From Lutibacter sp. Hel_I_33_5 (GTDB lineage: Bacteria > Bacteroidota > Bacteroidia > Flavobacteriales > Flavobacteriaceae): a stretch of DNA of 64,000 nucleotides. Below the pieces are notes generated by a model. It saw nothing but the letters and a program-made list of their open reading frames with translations, did no database searches and was not told the origin of the DNA. Where the stretch lies: the NCBI RefSeq assembly GCF_007827455.1, contig NZ_VISM01000001.1:1713501-1777500 (forward strand), given 5' to 3'. The translations under genes and the position numbers were made by a program. This document shows, in pieces, positions 34,435 through 42,355 of the stretch (position 1 is its first letter; the number at the start of each line of letters is the position of its first letter).

Positions 34435-34920
34435 TTATTTTGATCTTCCTGGTCTTTTTCGTAAAATAAAGTTGATACTTACTGGAGCAATCTTACCTTT
34501 TACATCTTTTGGGTTTGCTTGAATTTCTACAATAAAATCTCCTTCTTTTTTTACCATATCATCCCAACTTGTTACCATATCATCCCAACTTGTTACCATA
34601 TCGTCCCAACTTGTTACGATAAAATTATCTCCTGGGAAAAATGAAGGCGTACTTTTTAATGCTGTTTTTTTTACCGTTTCTCCGTTTCTTTTTACAACAG
34701 ATACTATAACAAAAGTTACTTTTTGATTTTTTTCGATTTCATTCGCTTTAAAAGAAATTTTTAATGATTTTAAATGCTTCGTTACTTCTTCTAAAGAATT
34801 TGAAGTCAACTTTATTTCTGTTTTAGAGCGCTCATTTAAAGTTAATTTTCCTTCTACAGTTTGTGCTTTTATTGTAGAAATAGCAAATATGCAAACGAAT
34901 AAATAAATGATTTTTTTCAT
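34435..34920 (-). CDS. hypothetical secreted protein with SWDDMVT tandem repeat
   Basis: 161 residues, signal peptide about 1-19 (TIKAQ). A beta-rich N-terminal half is followed by three consecutive copies of the seven-residue unit SWDDMVT (about 103-123; the last Thr is replaced by Lys), encoded by 21-bp DNA repeats, then a short strand-rich end with a basic tail (RKRPGRSK). It sits 6 bases before the LRR gene in the same operon. No family recognised. The repeat is likely to vary in copy number between strains (inference). Confidence 0.7.
   Translation of the reverse strand: MKKIIYLFVCIFAISTIKAQTVEGKLTLNERSKTEIKLTSNSLEEVTKHLKSLKISFKANEIEKNQKVTFVIVSVVKRNGETVKKTALKSTPSFFPGDNFIVTSWDDMVTSWDDMVTSWDDMVKKEGDFIVEIQANPKDVKGKIAPVSINFILRKRPGRSK
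34551..34613. repeat. 21-bp x 3 in-frame tandem repeat
   Basis: Unit TTACCATATCATCCCAACTTG at 34551-34571, an identical copy at 34572-34592, and a third with one A-to-G change at 34593-34613. A partial fourth (TTACGAT) follows. Because 21 is a multiple of three, gain or loss keeps the frame. Confidence 0.95.
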
Positions 34921-34925
34921 AGTTT

Positions 34926-35504
34926 TTATTTTAATAATGGGGTTTGTTTTGCCAATTTTAGTACAATACTTTTATAATCTCTTTTTTTGTCTTTTTCTAT
35001 CTGATTAAAAGCACTTCCTGGAGCAGTAACAGACATTGTGTAGTCTGTAAATTTTATAATTAATTCTCTTTTTTTACTTTTATACATGGCAGCTTTCCCT
35101 AAACCTTTTATCCATTTAGCAGATTTAGAAACTCCTTTTTGAATTTGCCAAGAATCTATCCAAGAAGAACCATCTTCAAGTTTGTCTTTTTCTTCATAAA
35201 TATTAATAGAGCCTGTTATATAATCAAATTCATTATCAGACATTTTAACTCGGATTGAACAAGCGGTACTGTTTTGATTTCCGATAAGGTGCACATCTTT
35301 TTCTGCAACGTTGTACATTTTAGCGATAGTTCCTTTTGTTATATAATTACAAGGTGAGTTTATCTCAGAAAAAGAAACTTTATTTTTAAAACTTTTAGCA
35401 ACAAAAGATTTGTCATTAAAATCGGTTCCAATACCGCTTTTTTTATCACCAAAACAAGATGATAATAGAAAGCAAATAAAACTTAATGCGATTAGTTTTT
35501 TCAT
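34926..35504 (-). CDS. hypothetical lipoprotein
   Basis: 192 residues. A lipobox (CFLLSSC, Cys at 17) is followed by a domain with two cysteines (SPCNYITKGTIAKMYNV and STACSIRVKMSD) and an alpha/beta pattern (ASYMYKSK-like strand near the middle, LIIKFTDYTMSV later). It is part of the leftward operon: 5 bases before the SWDDMVT gene, 14 after the DUF4412 gene. No named family recognised, so function is left open. Confidence 0.72.
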   Translation of the reverse strand: MKKLIALSFICFLLSSCFGDKKSGIGTDFNDKSFVAKSFKNKVSFSEINSPCNYITKGTIAKMYNVAEKDVHLIGNQNSTACSIRVKMSDNEFDYITGSINIYEEKDKLEDGSSWIDSWQIQKGVSKSAKWIKGLGKAAMYKSKKRELIIKFTDYTMSVTAPGSAFNQIEKDKKRDYKSIVLKLAKQTPLLK

Positions 35505-35518
35505 AATTTACTTTCTTT

Positions 35519-36940
35519 TTAAAAGCCCATTTTTTTGTAATCCGAACTATTTATAGTGATGTTTTTATTAGAAACTTTTATCACTTTAACACCATAATTT
35601 TGCCCTTTATGAGTAGCATTTAACTCTAAAACAAATCCTTGAAAATATGGATTGTTCAATTTCATACCCAACATTGGTATTTGTTTGTTTTGAATAGGAA
35701 AATTTTTTGCAACCCAAAAACTTGAAGAACCCTTTTCGTTTGTGTAGTTATAATCTACTCTGTATTCATGGCAAGTATATCCTAAAATTGTTTTTGTATT
35801 TCCAGTTTTTTTATACTCAAAATCACCATCTTCAGGTAATTTACCTGTCATGTTATATTGTTTTCCTAATTGATCCATAGATGTAGATCTTTTCATTTTC
35901 ATGCCAGCTACATCCATAAAAGCTGTAGATGATTTTGGTGTCATTACCATTACAACTTTACCTTGACCTTGCATTTCTTTACTGGCAACAGACATTCCAT
36001 AAATATCTGGATAGTTTCCTAGCAGAAATTCCATCGGATGTTTATCGCCTCTATTATCTGTAAATTCTAATTCAATACTTTTATTGAAAGAAAATGAACC
36101 AGGAATATTTACTGTTGGAGAAATTTTTCCTTTAATAAATGCTTTATCACTTTCACTTAAATTTGTGTTTTGAGTATTCTTATTAGCTTCTTTTCTTTCT
36201 CTACTCATTGTAAAAATTGGACTTGTAGTGCTTACCATTCCGCTTATTTCTACGGGAGTTTTTATATAGTCATATTCATCTATCCCGGTTGATTTTTTAA
36301 CAGCTTTTGTTAATGTTGCGCTACCATTAAAATTGATAGAAACATTTTGATCTTTATTAAAAGTTACACTTACTGTTCCTTTTTCTATACTATAACTTTG
36401 CCCCTCTCCAGAAGACTCTCTTTCAGTTTGTTTTATAGGGTCATAACCTACTCTTAGTATCGCTTCTTCTGGAATTTTAAACGTTCTTTTTTCGTTTAAT
36501 TTTTCGATATTAATTCCGTTTTTAATAATTAAATTATAACCATCAAAAACATCAATTCCGGTTGTGTTCCAATATCCTATAAATTGAAATTTATTTCCTG
36601 TTTTATTGACTTTGGTTTGTGTTAATTTATTGGAAGTTACTGTTCCATATTTAACTGAATGATTTATCGAAGCAAAACCAAAATTTTTAAAATGTGATTT
36701 ATCTTTGATTGCTGATTCTTCAGTTTTTTCACTTGATTTCTCTTTAGTTTTCTTTTTATCAAAAACCTTGTTTAAAGTACTATCTGTAGTTTTATTAACT
36801 TTTTCTTCTACTTTCTGCTCAACTTTTTCTTGAACCTTCTTCTTTAATTTTTTCCAAAATTGTGCATTGACATTAGAATTTATTCCAATAGCAAGCACTA
36901 AAAGAATACTAAGTTTTTTTGTTTTCATGTTGGGTATCAT
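35519..36940 (-). CDS. DUF4412 domain protein, paralogue B
   Basis: 473 residues; ATG 36940 is taken, and the ATG at 36928 (MKTKKLSILL) is equally reasonable and gives a cleaner signal peptide. Seen: FWKKLKKKVQEKVEQKVEEK after the signal, a central beta-rich region not found in paralogue A, then DUF4412 (about 290-450) with MEFLLGNYPDIYGMSV, AFMDVAGMKMKRST, ILGYTCHEYRVDYNYTNEKG and FWVAKNFP, ending YKKMGF. First gene of a four-gene leftward operon, divergent from the LytTR regulator with a candidate operator between them. Confidence 0.85.
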   Translation of the reverse strand: MIPNMKTKKLSILLVLAIGINSNVNAQFWKKLKKKVQEKVEQKVEEKVNKTTDSTLNKVFDKKKTKEKSSEKTEESAIKDKSHFKNFGFASINHSVKYGTVTSNKLTQTKVNKTGNKFQFIGYWNTTGIDVFDGYNLIIKNGINIEKLNEKRTFKIPEEAILRVGYDPIKQTERESSGEGQSYSIEKGTVSVTFNKDQNVSINFNGSATLTKAVKKSTGIDEYDYIKTPVEISGMVSTTSPIFTMSRERKEANKNTQNTNLSESDKAFIKGKISPTVNIPGSFSFNKSIELEFTDNRGDKHPMEFLLGNYPDIYGMSVASKEMQGQGKVVMVMTPKSSTAFMDVAGMKMKRSTSMDQLGKQYNMTGKLPEDGDFEYKKTGNTKTILGYTCHEYRVDYNYTNEKGSSSFWVAKNFPIQNKQIPMLGMKLNNPYFQGFVLELNATHKGQNYGVKVIKVSNKNITINSSDYKKMGF

Positions 36941-36989
36941 ATTTAATTACAATATCAAATTTGAACATTAATCATCATTTTTTTATATG

Positions 36990-37027
36990 ATTTTGTATAG
37001 TTGGTACTAAATTTTGTATAAATGGTA
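36990..37027. promoter_or_regulatory. candidate LytTR operator: two direct repeats, 21-bp period
   Basis: ATTTTGTATAGTTGGTA (36990-37006) and ATTTTGTATAAATGGTA (37011-37027) match 15 of 17 bases, 21 bases apart start to start, which is two helical turns. LytTR regulators usually bind paired direct repeats on one DNA face with about this period. The site lies between the divergent DUF4412 operon and the LytTR gene, 50 bases from the former start and 134 from the latter. Confidence 0.55.
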
Positions 37028-37161
37028 AATTGAATATACAAGTCCAAAAACACCTTAAAACAAGTTATTTATACGCTGTTTTTATCATTCTATACATCAT
37101 TTTATGAATAAAGACTTTTAAATAGTATTTTTGATTACACAACTAAAAACCAAATTTTTCT

Positions 37162-37896
37162 ATGTTAAAAGCTGTTATTGTAGATGATGAGCCAAAGGCG
37201 ATTCAGAGTTTTTCTTGGGAATTATCTAACTTTAATAAAGAAATAGAAGTTGTTGCTACTTTTTCTGAACCCGAAAAAGCTTTGTTATATTTAAAGGATA
37301 CAGAAATAGACTGTTTATTTTTAGATATTGAAATGCCTACTATGGATGGTTTTCAATTATTAGAAAAATTGGAGAGAAAAGATTTTGCAGTCGTTTTTAC
37401 AACAGCATATAATGAGTATGCAATTAAAGCTTTAAAAAATGAAGCTATCGATTATTTATTAAAACCTATTGATGCTGAAGATTTAGAAAAAGCAATCGAA
37501 AAAATAAAAAAACATCGATTAAGAAACTTTAATCCAGAAAAATTTGAACGTTTTCTTTTAGAATTTAATGAAAATAAAACGCATAAAAAAATTACTATTA
37601 GTACTGATGGAAAATTACTATTTTTAGAACAAGATGATATTCTATTTGCAGTTTCGGATGGTAATTATAGTACGCTTCATCTTCAAAATAATAAAAAAAT
37701 TGTCTTAACAAAACAATTGAAAGAAGTAAGTAAAATATTGCCAGAAAAAGCGTTTTTTAGAATCCATAATTCTTACATCATCAACCTAAATAAAATAAAA
37801 GAATTTATAAAAACCGATGGGTATGTAATTCTAGAGAACAATCATAAAATACCTGTTTCTAGACAGCGTAAATCTGAACTATTAGAAAAGTTTTAA
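37162..37896 (+). CDS. LytTR family response regulator
   Basis: 244 residues. The receiver domain (1-120) has VDDE at the start, the phospho-acceptor Asp in LFLDIEMPTMDG, Thr in FTTAYNEYA and Lys in YLLKPI. The LytTR DNA-binding domain (about 140-244) contains ILFAVSDGNYSTLHLQNNKK and FRIHNSYIINLNKIKEFI. It is followed after 14 bases by its sensor kinase. A direct-repeat candidate operator lies upstream. Probable control of the divergent surface-protein operon, autoregulation, or both. Confidence 0.94.
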   Translation: MLKAVIVDDEPKAIQSFSWELSNFNKEIEVVATFSEPEKALLYLKDTEIDCLFLDIEMPTMDGFQLLEKLERKDFAVVFTTAYNEYAIKALKNEAIDYLLKPIDAEDLEKAIEKIKKHRLRNFNPEKFERFLLEFNENKTHKKITISTDGKLLFLEQDDILFAVSDGNYSTLHLQNNKKIVLTKQLKEVSKILPEKAFFRIHNSYIINLNKIKEFIKTDGYVILENNHKIPVSRQRKSELLEKF

Positions 37897-37910
37897 TGTT
37901 AATATAATTG

Positions 37911-39371
37911 ATGTCAAATTTTAAAAATTTTCTACTTTCCTCTACACATGAAAACGGTTTTCTACTCTTTACTCTTGGAATCGTATTTATTTTAACCATC
38001 TATAATTTTATTCTTTTTTTTCAGAATAAAAACAAGGCTTATATTTATTATGCAACCTATACGTTATTAATCTTTTTAGCCTATTTCACTGAAACAAAAA
38101 ATGATTTTTTAGACAACTTAACTTCACCCATAAAACCCTTTTTTGAGTTAACACATCAGTTTTGGGTTTGGTTATATAATATTGTATATTTTTTCTTTGT
38201 TTTTCGTTTTTTGAATTTCAAAAAACACTTTCCAAAACATACAAAAGTCATTAGTTATTTACTTTTTAGTTTAATATTTGTTGCTCTATTTTCTGTCGTT
38301 TATGGATTATTTCAAAAAAATACAGACTTACTAGATTCTGCCTATTTATTTATATACATTCCAATAATTGTTACGCTAACATTATATTCTTTTGGTTTAC
38401 TTATTAAGGTAAAAGAGAAAGCAAAATATTATATTTTAATAGGTTCTTTAGTATTATTTATTTCATCAATTTTAATAATTTTAATTCATGATGTTAAAAT
38501 TATAGACAACCCAGAAATAGGGTTTTTAATTTTTTATTCTGGTGTAATTATAGAAAACATGTTTTTTTCTTTAGGATTAGGACAAAGACATAAATTAATT
38601 ATACAAGAAAAGAACACAGCAAATTCTAAACTCGTTTTAAAATTGCAAGAAAACGAACATTTAAAAGAAAAAGTAAATCTACAATTACAAGAAAAAATTG
38701 ATGCGCTAAACCAACAAATTACATTAAAAAAACAAATAGAAGATTTAAAATTAGAGACCTTAAGATCTCAAATGAATCCGCATTTTATTTTTAATGCGTT
38801 AAACTCTATCAAACAATATATTGTAGATAATGATCCTAAATTGGCTGCTCATTATCTTACAAAATTTTCAAAGTTAATTCGTAAGATTCTAGAAGCCACA
38901 GCAACTAAAGAAATTACTTTAGAAGAGGAATTAGAGACCATAAATTTGTATGTTACCATAGAAAACATTCGTTTTTCTAATCAAATTGATTTTACCATAG
39001 AAAATAATGCAGATTCTAATACATGTGCTATTAAAGTTCCGCCGCTTATTTTACAACCGTTTTTAGAAAACTCGATTTGGCATGGTTTATCTTCTAAGAA
39101 AGGAAATAAAAAAATCAGGTTAATTATAAATCAACCGAATAATAGGTTTTTAGAAATTTTAATTATTGATAACGGAGTGGGTAGAAAAGCATCCCAAAAA
39201 ATTAATAAAAGTAAATCTATTCAAAGAAAATCGGTAGGGATAAATTTAACAAAGGAACGATTAGAAAACTTTACAACTTCGTTTAAAAATAAATATTCTA
39301 TAGAATATGAAGATGTAGAAGAAGAAAATGAATTTGGAACTAAAGTAATATTAAGAATTCCTTTGATTTAA
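37911..39371 (+). CDS. LytS/YehU-type sensor histidine kinase
   Basis: 486 residues from ATG 37911. Seven or eight N-terminal membrane helices (about 15-230; a 7TM sensor-like arrangement, few residues outside), a coiled coil (about 235-280, rich in E, K and Q), then the His_kinase domain with the phospho-acceptor in RSQMNPHFIFNALNSIKQYI and an ATPase with LILQPFLENSIWHGLS (N box), IDNGVG (G1) and NEFGTKVILRIP. The partner regulator gene is just upstream. The ligand is unknown. The last 21 bases overlap the end of the convergent DUF3109 gene. Confidence 0.93.
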   Translation: MSNFKNFLLSSTHENGFLLFTLGIVFILTIYNFILFFQNKNKAYIYYATYTLLIFLAYFTETKNDFLDNLTSPIKPFFELTHQFWVWLYNIVYFFFVFRFLNFKKHFPKHTKVISYLLFSLIFVALFSVVYGLFQKNTDLLDSAYLFIYIPIIVTLTLYSFGLLIKVKEKAKYYILIGSLVLFISSILIILIHDVKIIDNPEIGFLIFYSGVIIENMFFSLGLGQRHKLIIQEKNTANSKLVLKLQENEHLKEKVNLQLQEKIDALNQQITLKKQIEDLKLETLRSQMNPHFIFNALNSIKQYIVDNDPKLAAHYLTKFSKLIRKILEATATKEITLEEELETINLYVTIENIRFSNQIDFTIENNADSNTCAIKVPPLILQPFLENSIWHGLSSKKGNKKIRLIINQPNNRFLEILIIDNGVGRKASQKINKSKSIQRKSVGINLTKERLENFTTSFKNKYSIEYEDVEEENEFGTKVILRIPLI

Positions 39372-39932
39372 ATGCTTTTCAGCTACTTTTTCTAGTTCAT
39401 CATACCAATGTTGTCCAAACTTTCTAACTAACGCTTGTTTCACAAATTTATATACGGGCACTTGCAATTCTTTACCTAAAGAACAAGCATCATCACAAAT
39501 TTCCCATTTATGATAATTTACCGCAGAAAACTCAGAATAATCTTTTACACGAACTGGATATAAATGACATGAAAGAGGCTTTTTCCAATCAATTTCTCCT
39601 TGATTATATGCTTCTTCAATACCGCAAAGTGCTGTCTTATTTTCGTCAAAAATAACATATGCACAATCTGCATTATTAATTAACGGAGTTTCAAGTTCTC
39701 CCCATTCACTAGTAACCCAAACACCTTCTTTTTCAATAACGTCAATACCTTCTTTACGTAAAAAAGGTTTTATCTTCGGATAAATTTCTTCTAAAATTTT
39801 GGTTTCTTCTTTCTCTAAAGGCGCTCCAGCTTCACCATCAACACAGCAGGCTCCTTTACAAGCGGATATATTACAGACAAAATCTTTCTCAATAATATCT
39901 TCAGAAACAATAGTTTTTCCTAGTTGAAACAT
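39351..39932 (-). CDS. DUF3109 family cysteine-rich protein
   Basis: 193 residues from ATG 39932; an ATG 15 bases upstream (MYFCG) is possible. Conserved cysteines appear in DFVCNISACKGACC (about 18-31), NADCAYVIF, ALCGIEEAY, SCHLYPVRV and EICDDACSLG. This is the pattern of DUF3109, a group in the YkgJ-like family thought to bind zinc or an Fe-S cluster. Function not established. Monocistronic, convergent with the histidine kinase gene; its end overlaps by 21 bases. Confidence 0.92.
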   Translation of the reverse strand: MFQLGKTIVSEDIIEKDFVCNISACKGACCVDGEAGAPLEKEETKILEEIYPKIKPFLRKEGIDVIEKEGVWVTSEWGELETPLINNADCAYVIFDENKTALCGIEEAYNQGEIDWKKPLSCHLYPVRVKDYSEFSAVNYHKWEICDDACSLGKELQVPVYKFVKQALVRKFGQHWYDELEKVAEKHLNQRNS

Positions 39933-39990
39933 GCCACAAAAATACACATATTTTTTTCGTTATATTTACAAAAGCATAAAGTTAGTTCGC

Positions 39991-39998
39991 TAATTTTG
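39991..39998 (+). promoter_or_regulatory. -7 element (TAATTTTG) of the marC operon
   Basis: TAATTTTG fits TAnnTTTG; the start codon is 20 bases downstream. The -33 region is not clear. Confidence 0.45.
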
Positions 39999-40017
39999 TA
40001 ATCTAAAACATTAAAAA

Positions 40018-40599
40018 ATGAACTTTAATTTTAAAGAAATTATTACTGCATTTATGGTACTTTTTGCAGTGATTGATATTATTGGAAATATCCCAATTAT
40101 TATAGATTTACGTAAAAAATCAGGGCATATTCAATCTGAAAAAGCATCATTGATTGCTGGTATTATTATGATTGTTTTCTTGTTTTTAGGAAAAAGTCTA
40201 TTAAATTTAATTGGTATAGATGTGTATTCGTTTGCTGTAGCGGGTGCATTTATATTATTCTTTATTGCTTTAGAAATGATTTTAGGGATTACATTATATA
40301 AAGATGATGAAAATACTGCCTCAGTTACAACTACTGTTTTCCCTTTGGCTTTCCCTTTAATTGCTGGACCTGGAAGCTTAACCACATTACTGTCTTTACG
40401 AGCAGAGTTTGCTATCGAAAATATTATTATAGCTGTGCTTTTAAACGTTGTTTTCTTATATATAGTTTTAAAAACATCTTCAAAAATTGAACGATTAATT
40501 GGTGCAAACGGAATTCAGATAATTCGTAAAATATTTGGTGTCATACTTTTAGCTATAGCTGTAAAACTATTTGCAGCAAATATTAAAGAATTATTTTAA
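40018..40599 (+). CDS. marC: MarC family integral membrane protein
   Basis: 193 residues with six predicted membrane helices. Conserved pieces: FAVIDIIGNIPIIIDL (first helix), FILFFIALEMILGI, and TTVFPLAFPLIAGPGSLTTL, all hallmarks of MarC (UPF0056). Despite the name, a role in multiple antibiotic resistance is not supported; function remains open. The flavoprotein gene starts on the last base of its stop codon, so the two are translationally coupled. Confidence 0.93.
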   Translation: MNFNFKEIITAFMVLFAVIDIIGNIPIIIDLRKKSGHIQSEKASLIAGIIMIVFLFLGKSLLNLIGIDVYSFAVAGAFILFFIALEMILGITLYKDDENTASVTTTVFPLAFPLIAGPGSLTTLLSLRAEFAIENIIIAVLLNVVFLYIVLKTSSKIERLIGANGIQIIRKIFGVILLAIAVKLFAANIKELF

Positions 40600-41207
40600 T
40601 GCAAGAATTTGATGTTTTAATTATTGGTGGTGGAGTTTCGGGTATGCAATGTGCTTTAGTTTTAGGTTCTGCAAAAAATAAAACCTTTGCCATTGAAAAA
40701 AAGATTGGAATTATTACGCATCAAAGAGCTTCTCAACTCCAAAATGCACTTTTTAATAATGTTTTAGGATTAAATCCAGGAACTTTAGGAGGTGATATTT
40801 TGACAGAAGGAAAAGAACAACTTTTAGAAATGTATCCGCATATTAATCAAATAGAAAAAGAAAAAGTACTTGTTATTGAAGATAAAAACGAAGGTTTTAT
40901 AATCACTACTAATAAAAATGTATACTTTACTAAAATAGCAGTTTTAGCTTTAAATTACGCGAAACCTTTTACCATAAAAGGCTTAGATGATTATCTAGAG
41001 CCTCATAAAAAAGCGAGCCAAAAAAAGGATAGAGTTCAATTAATAAATAAGGATCATTTTATAAAAAGTGGATTGTATTGTTGTGGAACAATTGCGGGTT
41101 GGCGAAGTCAATTTGCAATAGCTTCAGGAAGTGGTGCAAGTGTTGCTACCGATATTCTAACACTTTGGAATGATGGAAATCATACTAAAGTTCATGATAA
41201 AATCTAA
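40599..41207 (+). CDS. short FAD-dependent pyridine-nucleotide-disulfide-type oxidoreductase
   Basis: 202 residues, about two thirds of a thioredoxin reductase. Seen: the FAD motif LIIGGGVSGMQCALVLGSA (7-25) and the C-terminal FAD motif SGLYCCGTIAGWRSQFAIA. The central NADPH domain and the CxxC redox pair are missing. Such short forms are known as FAD-binding proteins of unclear reaction. A redox role coupled to MarC is inferred only from the one-base gene overlap. It ends before a strong hairpin. Confidence 0.85.
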   Translation: MQEFDVLIIGGGVSGMQCALVLGSAKNKTFAIEKKIGIITHQRASQLQNALFNNVLGLNPGTLGGDILTEGKEQLLEMYPHINQIEKEKVLVIEDKNEGFIITTNKNVYFTKIAVLALNYAKPFTIKGLDDYLEPHKKASQKKDRVQLINKDHFIKSGLYCCGTIAGWRSQFAIASGSGASVATDILTLWNDGNHTKVHDKI

Positions 41208-41210
41208 CTA

Positions 41211-41238
41211 AAAAATCCAGCTATATAGCTGGATTTTT
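41211..41238. terminator. intrinsic terminator after the flavoprotein gene
   Basis: A perfect 28-base palindrome, AAAAATCCAGCTAT / ATAGCTGGATTTTT, with T and A tracts on both flanks. It can serve both strands. It lies 25 bases before the duplicated glmS end, so it was probably also the glmS terminator before the 41.3-42.4 kb insertion. Confidence 0.85.
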
Positions 41239-41262
41239 TGTTTTATATGAAGTCAAAATAAA

Positions 41263-41282
41263 TTACTCTACAGTAACCGATT
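41263..41282 (-). repeat. duplicated glmS 3' end (att-like, left)
   Basis: On the reverse strand this reads codons for Ser-Val-Thr-Val-Glu then TAA, the same last five residues as GlmS, but with synonymous changes (ACT and GTA against ACA and GTG; TAA against TAG). Bases 41265-41282 match 42358-42375 at 16 of 18 positions, same orientation. Confidence 0.75.
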
Positions 41283-41322
41283 AATCTATAATGACCATTC
41301 ACCTTACCCCTTATTTCTTTTA

Positions 41323-41889
41323 TTAAAATTTTATTGAGGTCAACTTTTGTAGTTGATTATCAATTGTTCTTATATCTTCCCCAAAACTATTTTCTGTCAA
41401 GGTATATTTAATGTCAAACTTCTTCAACCTCTTTGAGGAAGCCGAATCTTTGTTAGAATATATCAGTCTTATCACAATTTCTTTATCTGAATCTAAACTA
41501 ACAATCTCTTTATATCCATCCCATTGAAACGGAACAAAATCTTCAATATTATCAGACTCAATTTTTAAATCAACAATGTCAACATAGTCTTCTAATTCAT
41601 TTGAAAAATAAAAATACCCTCCAATAGACAAAGAAATTAGTCCGAATAGAAAGATTAAGTAATTTCTATTTTCCTTTTCAAAAATGTTTCTCATAATCGT
41701 ATGGTTTTTAAGATTAAAGTCTTTGTTAAGTACTTCACCAATTTTTTTTAATGAATAAACTGAAGGTTTTACCTCATCATTTTCAATTCTTTGAATTGTT
41801 CTTAATGATAACCCTGAATTCTCGGAAAGGTCAAGTTGTGTTAAACCTTTCTTTTTTCTCAATTCTTTAATTCGTGTACTTAATTTCAT
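41323..41889 (-). CDS. XRE-type helix-turn-helix regulator with membrane helix
   Basis: 188 residues. The HTH_3 domain (about 5-55) contains IKELRKKKGLTQLDLSENSG and LRTIQRIENDEVKPSVYSLK. A membrane helix follows (about 76-94, YLIFLFGLISLSIGGYFYF), then an acidic extracytoplasmic part with strand-like segments. XRE domains joined to a membrane anchor occur in Bacteroidota, where the outer part may sense a signal. It lies inside the segment bounded by duplicated glmS ends, so it may be cargo of that element. Confidence 0.88.
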   Translation of the reverse strand: MKLSTRIKELRKKKGLTQLDLSENSGLSLRTIQRIENDEVKPSVYSLKKIGEVLNKDFNLKNHTIMRNIFEKENRNYLIFLFGLISLSIGGYFYFSNELEDYVDIVDLKIESDNIEDFVPFQWDGYKEIVSLDSDKEIVIRLIYSNKDSASSKRLKKFDIKYTLTENSFGEDIRTIDNQLQKLTSIKF

Positions 41890-42035
41890 CTCTCAAAATT
41901 ACTTCAAATTACTTCAATTCAAAAAAAAATAAACCGTCATGTAGACGTCATTTTATATAATTTACAAATTCAGAGGAGGAAACCAAAGGTTGGTTCTCTA
42001 ACCCTTCTACATATTATTTTCTCTCATCATCATTA

Positions 42036-42221
42036 CTAGTCTAACACTTCAACAATTGGAATAGAAACCTCTACGATATCTTCTCTATTCATTCGTTCTT
42101 CACGAATTAAATCTTTCTTGTATATACTAAAAACGTGGTTGTTTTTAAACACATTACCACGAGTTGTTTTTAACCCCTCTTCGTTAAGTATTTTAGATAA
42201 CCTATGGGATAAGAAAATCAT
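42036..42221 (-). pseudogene. short frame resembling a serine-recombinase C-terminal piece
   Basis: 61 residues from an ATG preceded by an in-frame TAA. The segment LSKILNEEGLKTTRGNVF followed by KNNHVFSIYKK fits the pattern L..IA..LN..G..T.RG..W....V..I.. of the Recombinase domain of large serine recombinases. The catalytic resolvase domain is absent. It lies in the DNA bounded by duplicated glmS ends. It may be a broken remnant or an unrelated small gene; the family match is by eye. Confidence 0.4.
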
Positions 42222-42355
42222 GCTTTAAACCTCTTATTTTGTCAAATAAAAACTATTGGTAATCACTATAACAGAAGTCTACAAGTGAGTAGTTCTAATT
42301 GATATTGAGAATGTTACGAGTAGTTTATAGGGGTAAGATGAATTGTTACGAGTAA

